Assembly: GCA_023391285.1 (NCBI GenBank)
Contig: JAEWBF010000137.1
Coordinates: 1 to 26,158, forward strand
Direction: 5' to 3'
DNA: 26,158 bases
From: Verrucomicrobiota bacterium
Lineage (GTDB): Bacteria; Verrucomicrobiota; Verrucomicrobiia; Opitutales; Opitutaceae
Under the pieces are notes generated by a model. That model searched no databases. It saw only the letters and a list, made by a program, of their open reading frames with translations, and was not told where the DNA came from. Positions within the stretch are counted from its first letter, which is position 1. The number at the start of each line of letters is the position of its first letter. Shown piece by piece: positions 7,958 to 14,351 of this stretch. The position numbers and the translations under genes are program-made.

Positions 7958-8658
7958 GGCGCGCGTTTTGAAGCTTTCGTGCGCGAGGTGGTTTGAGCGA
8001 AGACCTCAGCGACGTCGGCGAGATCGCACAAGACTTCGGAGACGTGCACGAAACGATCGCGGCGGGCGTCGCTGTTGAAGTCGCCGGCTTCGACGTAAAC
8101 GATGTGCGAACCGTCGAGTTTGAGCGAAGGCTGACGAGGATGCGGCCGGTTATGAAAGGCGGCGGTGAGGCGGGCGCGCAGTTCGGGCAGAAAAGCGGCG
8201 GCGAAAAATTCCGGGCGATTGGTTTGGATGAACCAGGCTTTGTCGAAAGCAGGATCGCCGACGTTGATTTCGCGCGCGCCGAACAGCTCGGCGAATTTGG
8301 AGCCGATTCCTTGAGGCGTGAGCGAGAAGGTGAGACCGCCGTGTTCGTGAGGTTGGATTGAAAGCGCGGACCAGACGGTGCGGCTTTTGCCGCTGCCGGT
8401 GGTGTAGCCGTAGAGCCGGGCGGGTTTGCCGCGGAGGAGGCCGGTGGCCTCGCCTTGGGGCCAGAAGCCGCCGAACTTCGGTTGAACGGGACGGGGGGTG
8501 AGACCGAGGCGTTGAGCGAGCGCGGTGAAGTGCTGGTGGGCCTTGCGGCTTTGCGCGGCGACAAGCTTGAGAAGGAAGAGGACAAAAAGTCCGAAGCCGA
8601 TGAAGACCAGCGAAGCGGCGAGCGCGGGGGCCATGGCGCGCCAAGCTGGCGAAGCCAT
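7954..8658 (-). CDS. Membrane-anchored hypothetical protein, first gene of the HTTM-DCC operon
   Basis: 234 residues. One N-terminal membrane helix (about 9-35) precedes a soluble domain with the segments GKPARLYGYTTGSGKSRT, SKFAELFGAREINVGDPAF and KAWFIQTNRPEFFAAAF. The stretch around 'GDPAFDKAWFIQTN' is reminiscent of DUF3137-type proteins ('peF...F.v.s.dp..a'), a weak similarity. ATG 8658 lies only 8 bases beyond the T-run of the upstream terminator, so ATG 8634 (residue 9) is an alternative start. The GSGKS string is not a P-loop here: it lies between beta-type segments with no following Walker B. It is the promoter-proximal gene of a three-gene set with ATGA junctions. Confidence 0.78.
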   Translation of the reverse strand: MASPAWRAMAPALAASLVFIGFGLFVLFLLKLVAAQSRKAHQHFTALAQRLGLTPRPVQPKFGGFWPQGEATGLLRGKPARLYGYTTGSGKSRTVWSALSIQPHEHGGLTFSLTPQGIGSKFAELFGAREINVGDPAFDKAWFIQTNRPEFFAAAFLPELRARLTAAFHNRPHPRQPSLKLDGSHIVYVEAGDFNSDARRDRFVHVSEVLCDLADVAEVFAQTTSRTKASKRAP

Positions 8659-8666
8659 TCGTTGGA

Positions 8667-8703
8667 CAAAAGAAAAAAGCCGGATGCGCGAGGCATCCGG
8701 CTT
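8667..8703 (-). terminator. Intrinsic terminator of the Hsp20 operon
   Basis: On the minus strand: an 11-bp perfect stem AAGCCGGATGC / GCATCCGGCTT (8693-8703 with 8677-8687), 5-base loop, then TTTTTTCTTTTGT. This is a textbook rho-independent terminator positioned after the two Hsp20 genes. Confidence 0.92.
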
Positions 8704-8716
8704 GTGAGAGGGGAAG

Positions 8717-8742
8717 GGTTGCGCGGCGAGCGCGCAACCTAC
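8717..8742 (-). repeat. REP-like GTAG hairpin, copy C
   Basis: Perfect stem GGTTGCGCG / CGCGCAACC with loop GCGAG and CTAC on the + strand side. On the minus strand the GTAG head begins one base after the stop codon of the downstream Hsp20 gene. The stem differs from copies A and B. Confidence 0.75.
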
Positions 8743-8743
8743 G

Positions 8744-9151
8744 TTAGTTGATGGTGATTTTGCGCGGTTTGACCGCCTCGGCTTTCGGAAGGGAGACGCG
8801 GAGGACGCCGTCGCGGAGTTCCGCGGCGATCTTGTCGGCGTCGATTGCGTTGTCGTGGGTGAGCACGAGTTCGAAAGCGGCGTCGGTGGACTCGCGGTAG
8901 AGCGCGGTCCAGTTTTCCGGCTGCTTCCACTGGCGGCGTCCGACGATCCGGAGCTCGCCGGCGTCGGCGGTGAGTTCGAGGCCGTCCTTGTGAACGCCGG
9001 GGAGGTAAACGGTGACGCCGAAGGCGTCGTTGGTTTCCTTGATTTCGTAGAGCGGTTTCACGGTCGGGCCGAGGTCGGATTGACCGTTGGAACGCTCACG
9101 GCGCACGGGAAGGCGGTTGAGCGAAGGAATGAGGGTGTTGAGGAGAGACAT
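8744..9151 (-). CDS. Hsp20/alpha-crystallin small heat-shock protein (short, divergent)
   Basis: 135 residues. An alpha-crystallin domain spans about 35-135: YEIKETNDAFGVTVYLPGV, LRIVGRR and the terminal strand pattern GVLRVSLPKAEAVKPRKITIN. The sequence includes an unusual WKQPENWTALYRES segment in the dimerisation loop. It lacks the usual long N-terminal arm and ends without an I/V-x-I/V tail beyond KITIN. It is an ATP-independent holdase in the cytoplasm. It lies 48 bases downstream of the second Hsp20 gene on the same strand and shares its terminator, so the two are probably one transcript. Confidence 0.92.
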   Translation of the reverse strand: MSLLNTLIPSLNRLPVRRERSNGQSDLGPTVKPLYEIKETNDAFGVTVYLPGVHKDGLELTADAGELRIVGRRQWKQPENWTALYRESTDAAFELVLTHDNAIDADKIAAELRDGVLRVSLPKAEAVKPRKITIN

Positions 9152-9199
9152 GGTTGTGAAGGTTGAGAGTTTAAAGATGAGGGTTGGGCGCGCTGACCG

Positions 9200-9658
9200 T
9201 TATTTGACGGCGACGCTGATCTTGCGGGGCTTGGCCTCTTCGCGCTTTGGCAGCGTGACGGTGAGGACGCCGTTTTCGTAGCTGGCGCTGACCTTGTCGG
9301 CCTGCACCTCGTCCGGAATGTTCACGGAGCGGCTGAACGAGAACGACTGTTCGGCCTGGCCCTCGTTCGCGGGAGTTTTGCGCGTCGCGTTGATGGTGAG
9401 GTAATCCTCGACCACCTCGACGTTGATCTCGTCGCGGTTTACGCCCGGCAGCTCGGCGCGGACGTAGGCGTTGTCGTTGTCTTCATAGATATCGACCGGG
9501 AAGTGCGTCGAGGTGCTCGCGTCGGAGAAACTCGAGAGCGCAGTTTCAAACAAGCGGTCGATTTCACTTTCGAGGCCGGACCACGGCGATTGGGACCAGC
9601 GGCCCAGAGCGGTCATCGGCTGACGATAGGAAGGATAAGTGTAACGAACGATTCTCAT
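9200..9658 (-). CDS. Hsp20/alpha-crystallin small heat-shock protein
   Basis: 152 residues from ATG 9658, the typical size. The N-terminal arm (MRIVRYTYPSYRQPMTAL onward) is followed by the alpha-crystallin domain from about residue 52: FPVDIYEDNDNAYVRAELPGV, DYLTINATRK, FSFSRSVNIPDEV, and the strand YENGVLTVTLPKREEAKPRKISV. The frame stays open to 9763, but the extra residues are not family-like, so 9658 is chosen. Upstream lie a 14-base palindrome and no CIRCE operator, so regulation by HrcA is not supported. First gene of the Hsp20 pair. Confidence 0.93.
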   Translation of the reverse strand: MRIVRYTYPSYRQPMTALGRWSQSPWSGLESEIDRLFETALSSFSDASTSTHFPVDIYEDNDNAYVRAELPGVNRDEINVEVVEDYLTINATRKTPANEGQAEQSFSFSRSVNIPDEVQADKVSASYENGVLTVTLPKREEAKPRKISVAVK

Positions 9659-9777
9659 GGTAGTGATTGGATTGTGTAGGTTTTCGGTTTTGGTTTCCGC
9701 CGGAGCGGAGTTATTGGATGCCCGCCTAATCGCAGAAACGATGCCGTTCGGGTGGATGCGCAAAAGGCCGACTGATC

Positions 9778-9791
9778 GGAATTTAAATTCC
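9778..9791. promoter_or_regulatory. Palindrome GGAATTTAAATTCC upstream of the Hsp20 operon
   Basis: A perfect 14-base palindrome, strikingly AT-rich for this region, 120 bases before the Hsp20 start. It may be an operator or simply part of the promoter; no family consensus is matched. Confidence 0.35.
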
Positions 9792-9882
9792 TCGCGGGAA
9801 GAGCGGGTGTGAACGTTCGACCCGGCGTGTGACGCGGGCGGGAATTTTTTTCACACGGCTCGAATCGCGAAGATGCCTCGTC

Positions 9883-11010
9883 TTAGCGATCGGCGGACTT
9901 GCGGTCGTGGCGCTCGGCGGGTGTTTCGCTTTCGCGATGTTCGACGGCGTCCTGGACGGCTTCGGCGGCCTGCTCTTCATCGGTGGGGTCCGACTGAGGA
10001 GTGGGAGCTTCTTTGGCGGTTTCGGGCTGCAGGACGAGTTCGATGAAGATCGGGAAATGATCGCTGCCGACGTCGGGGAGACGTTGAAGCTGGGCGACGG
10101 CGAAGTGTTCCGAGTGGAACAAGTGGTCCAGTGGATAGCGCATCCAGCGGTGACGCGTGTGGAAGGTGGCGAAGATACCGCGTCCGATGCGCGGATCGAG
10201 GGCGCCGACGATGCGTTGGAAGAGGTGGGTGGTGTGGCTCCAGGCGACGTCGTTGAGGTCGCCGGCGACAATGAAAGGAGAATGGAAGTCTCGGACGATT
10301 TGGGCGGCGCGCACGAGTTCGGCGTCGCGGAAATCGGAGTCCTGGCGGATGTCGGGTCGCGGCGGTCGAGGATGGAGGACGACGCAGCGCACGCGATCGC
10401 CGGACGGCAGCATCAAGGTGGTGAAGACGCTGGGAACGTCGTTTTCGATGAGGTGTTCGATCTTCGAGGATTCGAGCGGGAAGCGCGAATAGAGGGCGAC
10501 GCCGTAGGTGTTATCCTGGGGGCAGAGAATGCGATGCGGGTAGTCGGCGTGGAGCGGTTCAAGAGCGTCGACCCACGCGCGGTCGATTTCGACGGCGATG
10601 ATGAGATCGGGGGCGGGTTCGCGCATCACTTCGAGCCAGCGGTTGAAAGCGCGATTTTGCATGCAGACGTTGGAGATCACGACGCGCAGCCGGGGGGCGT
10701 CGGCGGAGGCCGGCTTGGCTTTGGGCGACTGGTAGCGCCAGCAGCGCGTGTAAGGGAGCATCTGCGCGGTTTGGATCGCGACGGAGAGGCCGAGGAGGGC
10801 GAAGAGGACCCATTCCCAAGGTTTGGCGTCTTCGAAGCCGACGTTGGCGAGGCCGAACGCCACGAGCAGGAAGGCGCTGAGTGCGGCGATTTGGGCTCGC
10901 GGAAAATCGAAGATGCGCACCCACCACGCCCGGCTGCGGACGAACGAGAGCGCGGTTTGCAACACGACAACGAAGCTCAAAACCGCGAGCGCAAGCTTGA
11001 GCACGATCAT
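9883..11010 (-). CDS. Membrane-anchored endonuclease/exonuclease/phosphatase-family hydrolase
   Basis: 375 residues from ATG 11010. Three N-terminal hydrophobic segments (about 3-24, 38-57, 65-82) anchor a C-terminal EEP domain (about 106-328). Catalytic motifs are visible: N114 in VVISNV, E141 in IAVEID, H213 in VLHP, GDLND (250-254), LDH (294-296) and SDHFP (316-320). These make the metal-binding DNase I-like active site. The substrate could be a phospholipid, nucleic acid or other phosphodiester; membrane-anchored EEP proteins of this layout are common and mostly uncharacterised. A charged Glu/Ala-rich tail (330-375) follows. The frame is open upstream to 11823, but there the heme o synthase gene occupies another frame. 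Confidence 0.9.
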   Translation of the reverse strand: MIVLKLALAVLSFVVVLQTALSFVRSRAWWVRIFDFPRAQIAALSAFLLVAFGLANVGFEDAKPWEWVLFALLGLSVAIQTAQMLPYTRCWRYQSPKAKPASADAPRLRVVISNVCMQNRAFNRWLEVMREPAPDLIIAVEIDRAWVDALEPLHADYPHRILCPQDNTYGVALYSRFPLESSKIEHLIENDVPSVFTTLMLPSGDRVRCVVLHPRPPRPDIRQDSDFRDAELVRAAQIVRDFHSPFIVAGDLNDVAWSHTTHLFQRIVGALDPRIGRGIFATFHTRHRWMRYPLDHLFHSEHFAVAQLQRLPDVGSDHFPIFIELVLQPETAKEAPTPQSDPTDEEQAAEAVQDAVEHRESETPAERHDRKSADR

Positions 11011-11147
11011 GCGCGGCAGACACGCGCCAGCGCGGGGAGTTCTCAAGAGCGGGCTGGCGGCGGAGGAGTTCGGGAAATTGACGGAGCCGGTTCGGAGGGG
11101 CGGCACGAAGCGGCGTTGCAGCTGAGGCTCGTGCGTGGGGCGCTCGA

Positions 11148-12068
11148 TTAAATCGCTGAAGCGATCAGGATAGCGGGAAGATATACGATCGAAGCGAGGA
11201 AGAGGCGGCGGGCAGCGACGTCGCGCGTTTCCTTGGCGGCGCGGAACTGAAGGGCGGCGCGCATGAACCCGAGGCCGCCGATGGCGGCGGTGGTGGCGTA
11301 GAGCGGGCCGAAGAGACCGAAGACGCACGGCGCGAGCGAGGCGGTGATGGCGAGGGCGGTGTAGAAGCAGGACCAGGCTGCGGTGCGCGCGCCGGTTTCG
11401 TCGATCGCGGGGAGCAGTGGAAAGCCGGCGGCCCGGTAGTCGGCGCGGTGCATCCAGCCGATCGCGAAGAAATGCGGCATTTGCCAGAAGAAGAGGATAG
11501 CGGACAAGGTCCACGCGTGCGGGGAGCCGAGATGGCTGGCGGCGGCGGCGCCGAGGAGTGGCGGCAGGGCGCCGGAGAGCGAGCCGATTTCGGTGGCCCA
11601 GCGCGTGCGGCGTTTGAGCGGGGTGTAGATGACGCCGTAGAGAAGGATGGTGGCGGCGGCGATTGCGGCGGACGGCAGGTTGAGAGCGGAGGCGAAGAGA
11701 AGAATGCCGGCGAACGAAAGGAAGAGACTCCAAAGCAGCGCGACGGGTGGAGAGAGCTGCGCGGAAGGAAGCGGCCGCTGGCGCGTGCGGCGCATGAGAG
11801 CGTCGGTGCGACGTTCCCACCATTGGTTGAGGGAGAGGGCGCCGGCGGCGGCGAGTGTGGTGGCGAGGAAGGCGAGGGAGGCGAGGGTGGGAGAGATCTC
11901 CGGAGCGGCGACGATGTAAGCGGTCATCGCCGTGAGGACGGAAAAGAGGGCGAGCCGCGGTTTGGTGAGCGCGATGAGGATGGACGCGAATGCGGCAGCG
12001 GCTTGAAGACGGGATTCGACGGGCAAGGCGGTTGGCCGGCTGCAGGCGGTGGCGGGGAAGCTGGTCAC
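11148..12068 (-). CDS. ctaB: Heme o synthase (protoheme IX farnesyltransferase)
   Basis: 306 residues from GTG 12068. A UbiA-type intramembrane prenyltransferase that adds farnesyl to heme b to make heme o. Seen: KPRLALFSVLTAMTAYI near residue 37, the first active-site motif NQWWERRTDALMRRTRQRPLP (in two pieces, 81-101), YTPLKRRTRWATEIGSLSGALPPLLG (148-173, in pieces) and FFWQMPHFFAIGWMHRADYRAAGFPLLP (193-220, in pieces). An in-frame ATG at 12164 would add 32 residues but would run across the promoter region of the divergent reductase cluster, so the GTG is preferred. Divergent placement beside a heme-copper cluster suggests it supplies heme o (or the precursor of heme a) for that enzyme. No CtaA is present in the window. 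Confidence 0.93.
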   Translation of the reverse strand: MTSFPATACSRPTALPVESRLQAAAAFASILIALTKPRLALFSVLTAMTAYIVAAPEISPTLASLAFLATTLAAAGALSLNQWWERRTDALMRRTRQRPLPSAQLSPPVALLWSLFLSFAGILLFASALNLPSAAIAAATILLYGVIYTPLKRRTRWATEIGSLSGALPPLLGAAAASHLGSPHAWTLSAILFFWQMPHFFAIGWMHRADYRAAGFPLLPAIDETGARTAAWSCFYTALAITASLAPCVFGLFGPLYATTAAIGGLGFMRAALQFRAAKETRDVAARRLFLASIVYLPAILIASAI

Positions 12069-12108
12069 GGCAATGTGACGAGCGTAGCGGAAGTTTCGCG
12101 TGGGAGCC

Positions 12109-12122
12109 TTGACGCGGATCAA
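12109..12122 (+). promoter_or_regulatory. FNR/Dnr-type operator
   Basis: TTGACGCGGATCAA matches the FNR/Dnr/NnrR half-site pattern TTGAT-N4-ATCAA at 9 of 10 positions. Its centre (12115.5) lies exactly 41.5 bases before the start predicted from the TATAAC at 12145-12150, the class II activator position. The motif match is seen; the regulator is inferred. Confidence 0.6.
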
Positions 12123-12144
12123 GGAAAGGCGCGGCGCGAGCGCG

Positions 12145-12150
12145 TATAAC
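12145..12150 (+). promoter_or_regulatory. -10 element TATAAC of the reductase cluster
   Basis: TATAAC in a GC-rich divergent intergenic region. The expected transcription start is about 12157. No -35 hexamer lies at the normal spacing, which is usual for an activator-dependent promoter. Confidence 0.5.
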
Positions 12151-12258
12151 CGTCGCAGCCCCATGCCGCCTCCAGCGACTTCAATGGTTTCGACAACGTT
12201 TGTGCCGGTCGTGATGCCGCGTTGCAGCGCGACGCCAGCAAGCGTGGTGCCGGCGGCG

Positions 12259-13641
12259 ATGAGCGTGGAGGCGAAAAGTTGGACGGTGCTCGCGGTGGGA
12301 AGCCTGGTGGTGGCGGGGCTGTTGTCGTTTGCGGTGGTGGTGGGGCGGCTGCCGGTGTTGTCGCGGATCATCGACGATCCGTTGTTTTTCAAGCGGTGCC
12401 TCGTGGTGCACGTGGACCTGGCGCTGGTGGTTTGGTTTTATGCGTTTCTCGGCGCGCTGATGGCGATGCGGGCGCCGGCGAGCGGCGGTGCGTTGGCGCG
12501 CGGGGCGTTCATCGGGGCGGTGGTCGGCGTGATGGCGATGCTGACGGGGGCGTTGATGCGCGGGGCGCAGCCGGTGCTGGCGAATTATGTGCCGGTGATC
12601 GATCACCCGTTGTTTGGCGCGGGGCTGGCGGTGTTCTTTTTGGGGATGCTGGCGTTTCTGTTGCGCTCGCTGGCGGAGCCGACGGCGAAGCGGAGCGAGT
12701 TGCCGGCGGATGCGGCGATCGGGTTGCAGGCGGCGACGGTGTTGGTGGCGATCGCGGCGGCGACATGGGTGTCGGCGCGCGCGGGTTTGCCGGCGGGCGT
12801 GGACGCTTACACGCGCGCGGAGTTTCTGGCGTGGGGGCCGGGGCACGTGCTGCAGGCGGCGAATGCGAGCGCGATGCTGGCGGTGTGGTTGTGGTTGATC
12901 GCGCGGGCGACGGGCGGGCCGGTGTTGAGCGTGCGCGCGGCGCGAGGGGTGTTTGCGTTGTTGGTGCTGCCGCAGCTCGCGATGCCGCTGCTGACGATGC
13001 GCGGGACGCTCGACACGTTGTATCACAGCGGGGCGACGCAGTTGATGCGGTGGGGAATTTTTCCGGCGGTCGTGGTGGTGTTGGTGGTGGGGGTGAGGAG
13101 GGTGTGGAGGAGAGGCGAAACGCTCACCCCGACGAGTCGGGGGAGGCCGCGTTCCGCTACGGTAGGGGTGGTGGGGTTTGGGGCGAGTGCGGGGCTGGCG
13201 GTGCTGGGGATGATCCTGGGGGCGTGTATCCGTGGATCGACGACACTCGTGCCGGCGCATTATCACGCGTCGCTCGGGGCGGTGACGATGGCGTTCATGG
13301 CGGCGGCGTTTTTCGTGTGCGAGGCGGTGCGGCGGGATCGCGGGGAAGGGTTGAGCGAGCGGACGTGGGCGCGGGCGAAGTGGCAACTGGCGACGTTTGG
13401 CGTGGGGCAGACGGTGTTCGTGCTCGGGTTTGCGATCGGCGGGGCGTATGGGCTCGGGCGGAAGGCGTATGCGGCGGAGCAGCACGTGCGCAGCGCGGGC
13501 GAGCTGACCGGGCTGATCGTGATGGGCGTCGGCGGCTTGATGGCGGTGGCGGGCGGGCTGTGGTTTCTGTTCCTCGTGTTGCGCGAGATGCGCACGTGGT
13601 GGGGACGGACGGCGGCGGTGCGGGCGAATCTCCCAACATGA
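12259..13641 (+). CDS. Heme-copper subunit I-like membrane protein (paralogue 1)
   Basis: 460 residues from ATG 12259, about twelve transmembrane helices. It aligns along its whole length with the subunit I at 14352-16070, for example YVPVIDHPLFGAGLAVFF against YLPLLAHPLFYLGIILVA, and GPGHVLQAANASAML against GLGHQSQQVNVCAMV. Heme-ligand positions are kept: H51 (helix II) and H334/H336 in AHYHAS (helix X). At CuB positions it has H196 (helix VI) and, in helix VII, Tyr-His (Y255-H256) instead of His-His; the residue four after H196 is Ala, not Tyr. In-frame ATGs at 12163, 12184 and 12214 are alternative starts; none has a clear Shine-Dalgarno, and the upstream codons look atypical. A GTAG hairpin lies inside the gene (residues about 286-301). 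Either a second catalytic or an electron-transfer/structural subunit. Confidence 0.8.
   Translation: MSVEAKSWTVLAVGSLVVAGLLSFAVVVGRLPVLSRIIDDPLFFKRCLVVHVDLALVVWFYAFLGALMAMRAPASGGALARGAFIGAVVGVMAMLTGALMRGAQPVLANYVPVIDHPLFGAGLAVFFLGMLAFLLRSLAEPTAKRSELPADAAIGLQAATVLVAIAAATWVSARAGLPAGVDAYTRAEFLAWGPGHVLQAANASAMLAVWLWLIARATGGPVLSVRAARGVFALLVLPQLAMPLLTMRGTLDTLYHSGATQLMRWGIFPAVVVVLVVGVRRVWRRGETLTPTSRGRPRSATVGVVGFGASAGLAVLGMILGACIRGSTTLVPAHYHASLGAVTMAFMAAAFFVCEAVRRDRGEGLSERTWARAKWQLATFGVGQTVFVLGFAIGGAYGLGRKAYAAEQHVRSAGELTGLIVMGVGGLMAVAGGLWFLFLVLREMRTWWGRTAAVRANLPT
13115..13160 (-). repeat. REP-like GTAG hairpin, copy F, inside a coding sequence
   Basis: Outer arms GCGAAACGC (13115-13123) and GCGTTCCGC (13149-13157) pair with one mismatch, CTAC flank at 13157-13160. 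The loop holds a second perfect hairpin, CCCCGAC / GTCGGGG (13127-13142). The arms are identical to those of copy E at 25367-25391. It is translated in frame within paralogue 1. Confidence 0.8.
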
Positions 13642-13787
13642 AAAACGAAAACCAAGAACCATGGCTGAAGCGGCTCATGGACAACCCCTGGCTCCTGCTC
13701 GTGCTCGGAGTCGTTATCCCGTTTCTGTCCTACACCGTGTGGGGTTGGATCGAACTTGGGTTCGTGAAACCGGCGACGCTGCCCTGA
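13638..13787 (+). CDS. Small single-helix subunit of the reductase cluster
   Basis: 49 residues: a charged start (MKNENQEPWLKRLMDN), one membrane helix (PWLLLVLGVVIPFLSYTVWG) and a short tail ending FVKPATLP. The start overlaps the preceding stop as ATGA (13638-13641), so it is translationally coupled. Small one-helix subunits are common in heme-copper enzymes, where they pack against subunit I; this one has no recognisable family motif. It lies 10 bases before subunit II, inside the same transcript. Confidence rests on coupling, membrane character and operon position. Confidence 0.8.
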   Translation: MKNENQEPWLKRLMDNPWLLLVLGVVIPFLSYTVWGWIELGFVKPATLP

Positions 13788-13791
13788 GGGA
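13786..13791 (+). promoter_or_regulatory. Ribosome binding site of CuA subunit II
   Basis: GAGGGA six bases before ATG 13798; it overlaps the stop of the 49-residue gene and fixes the subunit II start. Confidence 0.7.
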
Positions 13792-13797
13792 AATTCT

Positions 13798-14322
13798 ATG
13801 AGCCTCTCTGTTCCTGAAACTGGCTGGTTCAAGGCGCCGGCGGGCGCGGAAAAACTCTGGATCGGCCTCGCGCTGCTCTGGTGTTTCGTGATGAGCCTGA
13901 TGATGCCGTTCTGGCATTTTCGGGGGAAACAGAACAGCCGCGGCGAGGCGTATGCGGTCTCGAACGAAGCGTTCATGGCGCGCGTGGAGCAGTTCACGGC
14001 GGCGAACAAAGTGGGTGAGCTGAACGGCGTGCCGATCGCGGAGCCGGCGCCGGGCGGCGACGCGTATCTGCTGGCGCGGATGTGGTGGTGGACGCCGGTG
14101 TTGAAGCTGCGGCAGGGCGAGACGTATCGGCTGCACCTCTCGTCGTTGGATTTGCAGCATGGGTTTTCGCTGCAGCCGTTGAACATGAATTTCCAGGTGC
14201 TGCCCGGCTACGATCATGTGCTGACGATCACGCCGACGTCGAAAGGCGAGTTCACGATCGTGTGCAACGAATTCTGCGGAATCGGGCACGACAAGATGAT
14301 CGGGAAGATCCTGGTCGAGTGA
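13798..14322 (+). CDS. CuA-binding subunit II of a heme-copper oxidase/reductase
   Basis: 174 residues. One membrane helix (about 20-37) places a cupredoxin domain in the periplasm. This single-helix layout is like ba3-type subunit II rather than the two-helix aa3 type. All CuA ligands are seen: H121 (LDLQHGFSL), C156, E158, C160, H164 and M167 in CNEFCGIGHDKM. It should therefore accept electrons from a soluble or membrane-bound donor, classically cytochrome c, and pass them to subunit I. A Trp-rich segment (MWWWTP, 95-100) lies where the electron-entry tryptophan patch is found in the family. The start is fixed by GAGGGA. Confidence 0.93.
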   Translation: MSLSVPETGWFKAPAGAEKLWIGLALLWCFVMSLMMPFWHFRGKQNSRGEAYAVSNEAFMARVEQFTAANKVGELNGVPIAEPAPGGDAYLLARMWWWTPVLKLRQGETYRLHLSSLDLQHGFSLQPLNMNFQVLPGYDHVLTITPTSKGEFTIVCNEFCGIGHDKMIGKILVE

Positions 14323-14336
14323 ACGCAACGTAAACG

Positions 14337-14342
14337 AAGGAG
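14337..14342 (+). promoter_or_regulatory. Ribosome binding site of the main subunit I
   Basis: AAGGAG nine bases before ATG 14352; the strongest Shine-Dalgarno in the cluster. Confidence 0.75.
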
Positions 14343-14351
14343 TTTTCCAAC

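Noticed and set aside
8390..8410. GSGKS in the 7954-8658 protein as a P-loop
   Set aside because: There is no preceding hydrophobic strand of the right form and no Walker B; it looks like a chance match in a beta-rich segment.
6198..8696. One open frame of 832 codons on the minus strand
   Set aside because: Only the part from ATG 7448 looks like protein. Upstream, a different frame carries two genes with membrane helices and ATGA junctions; this frame there is Arg/Ser/Pro-rich and unlike any protein.
9883..11823. 646-codon open frame upstream of the EEP hydrolase
   Set aside because: The stretch 11011-11823 is Arg/His/Pro-rich and overlaps the well-supported heme o synthase gene in another frame.
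12081..12099. GTAGCGGAAGTTTCGC resembling a seventh GTAG hairpin
   Set aside because: The stem is only about five or six pairs and does not match the other copies; it could be a decayed element but is not supportable.
12164..12392. N-terminal extension of the heme o synthase
   Set aside because: The extra residues do not look like the family, and the frame crosses the divergent promoter and the start of the opposite gene.
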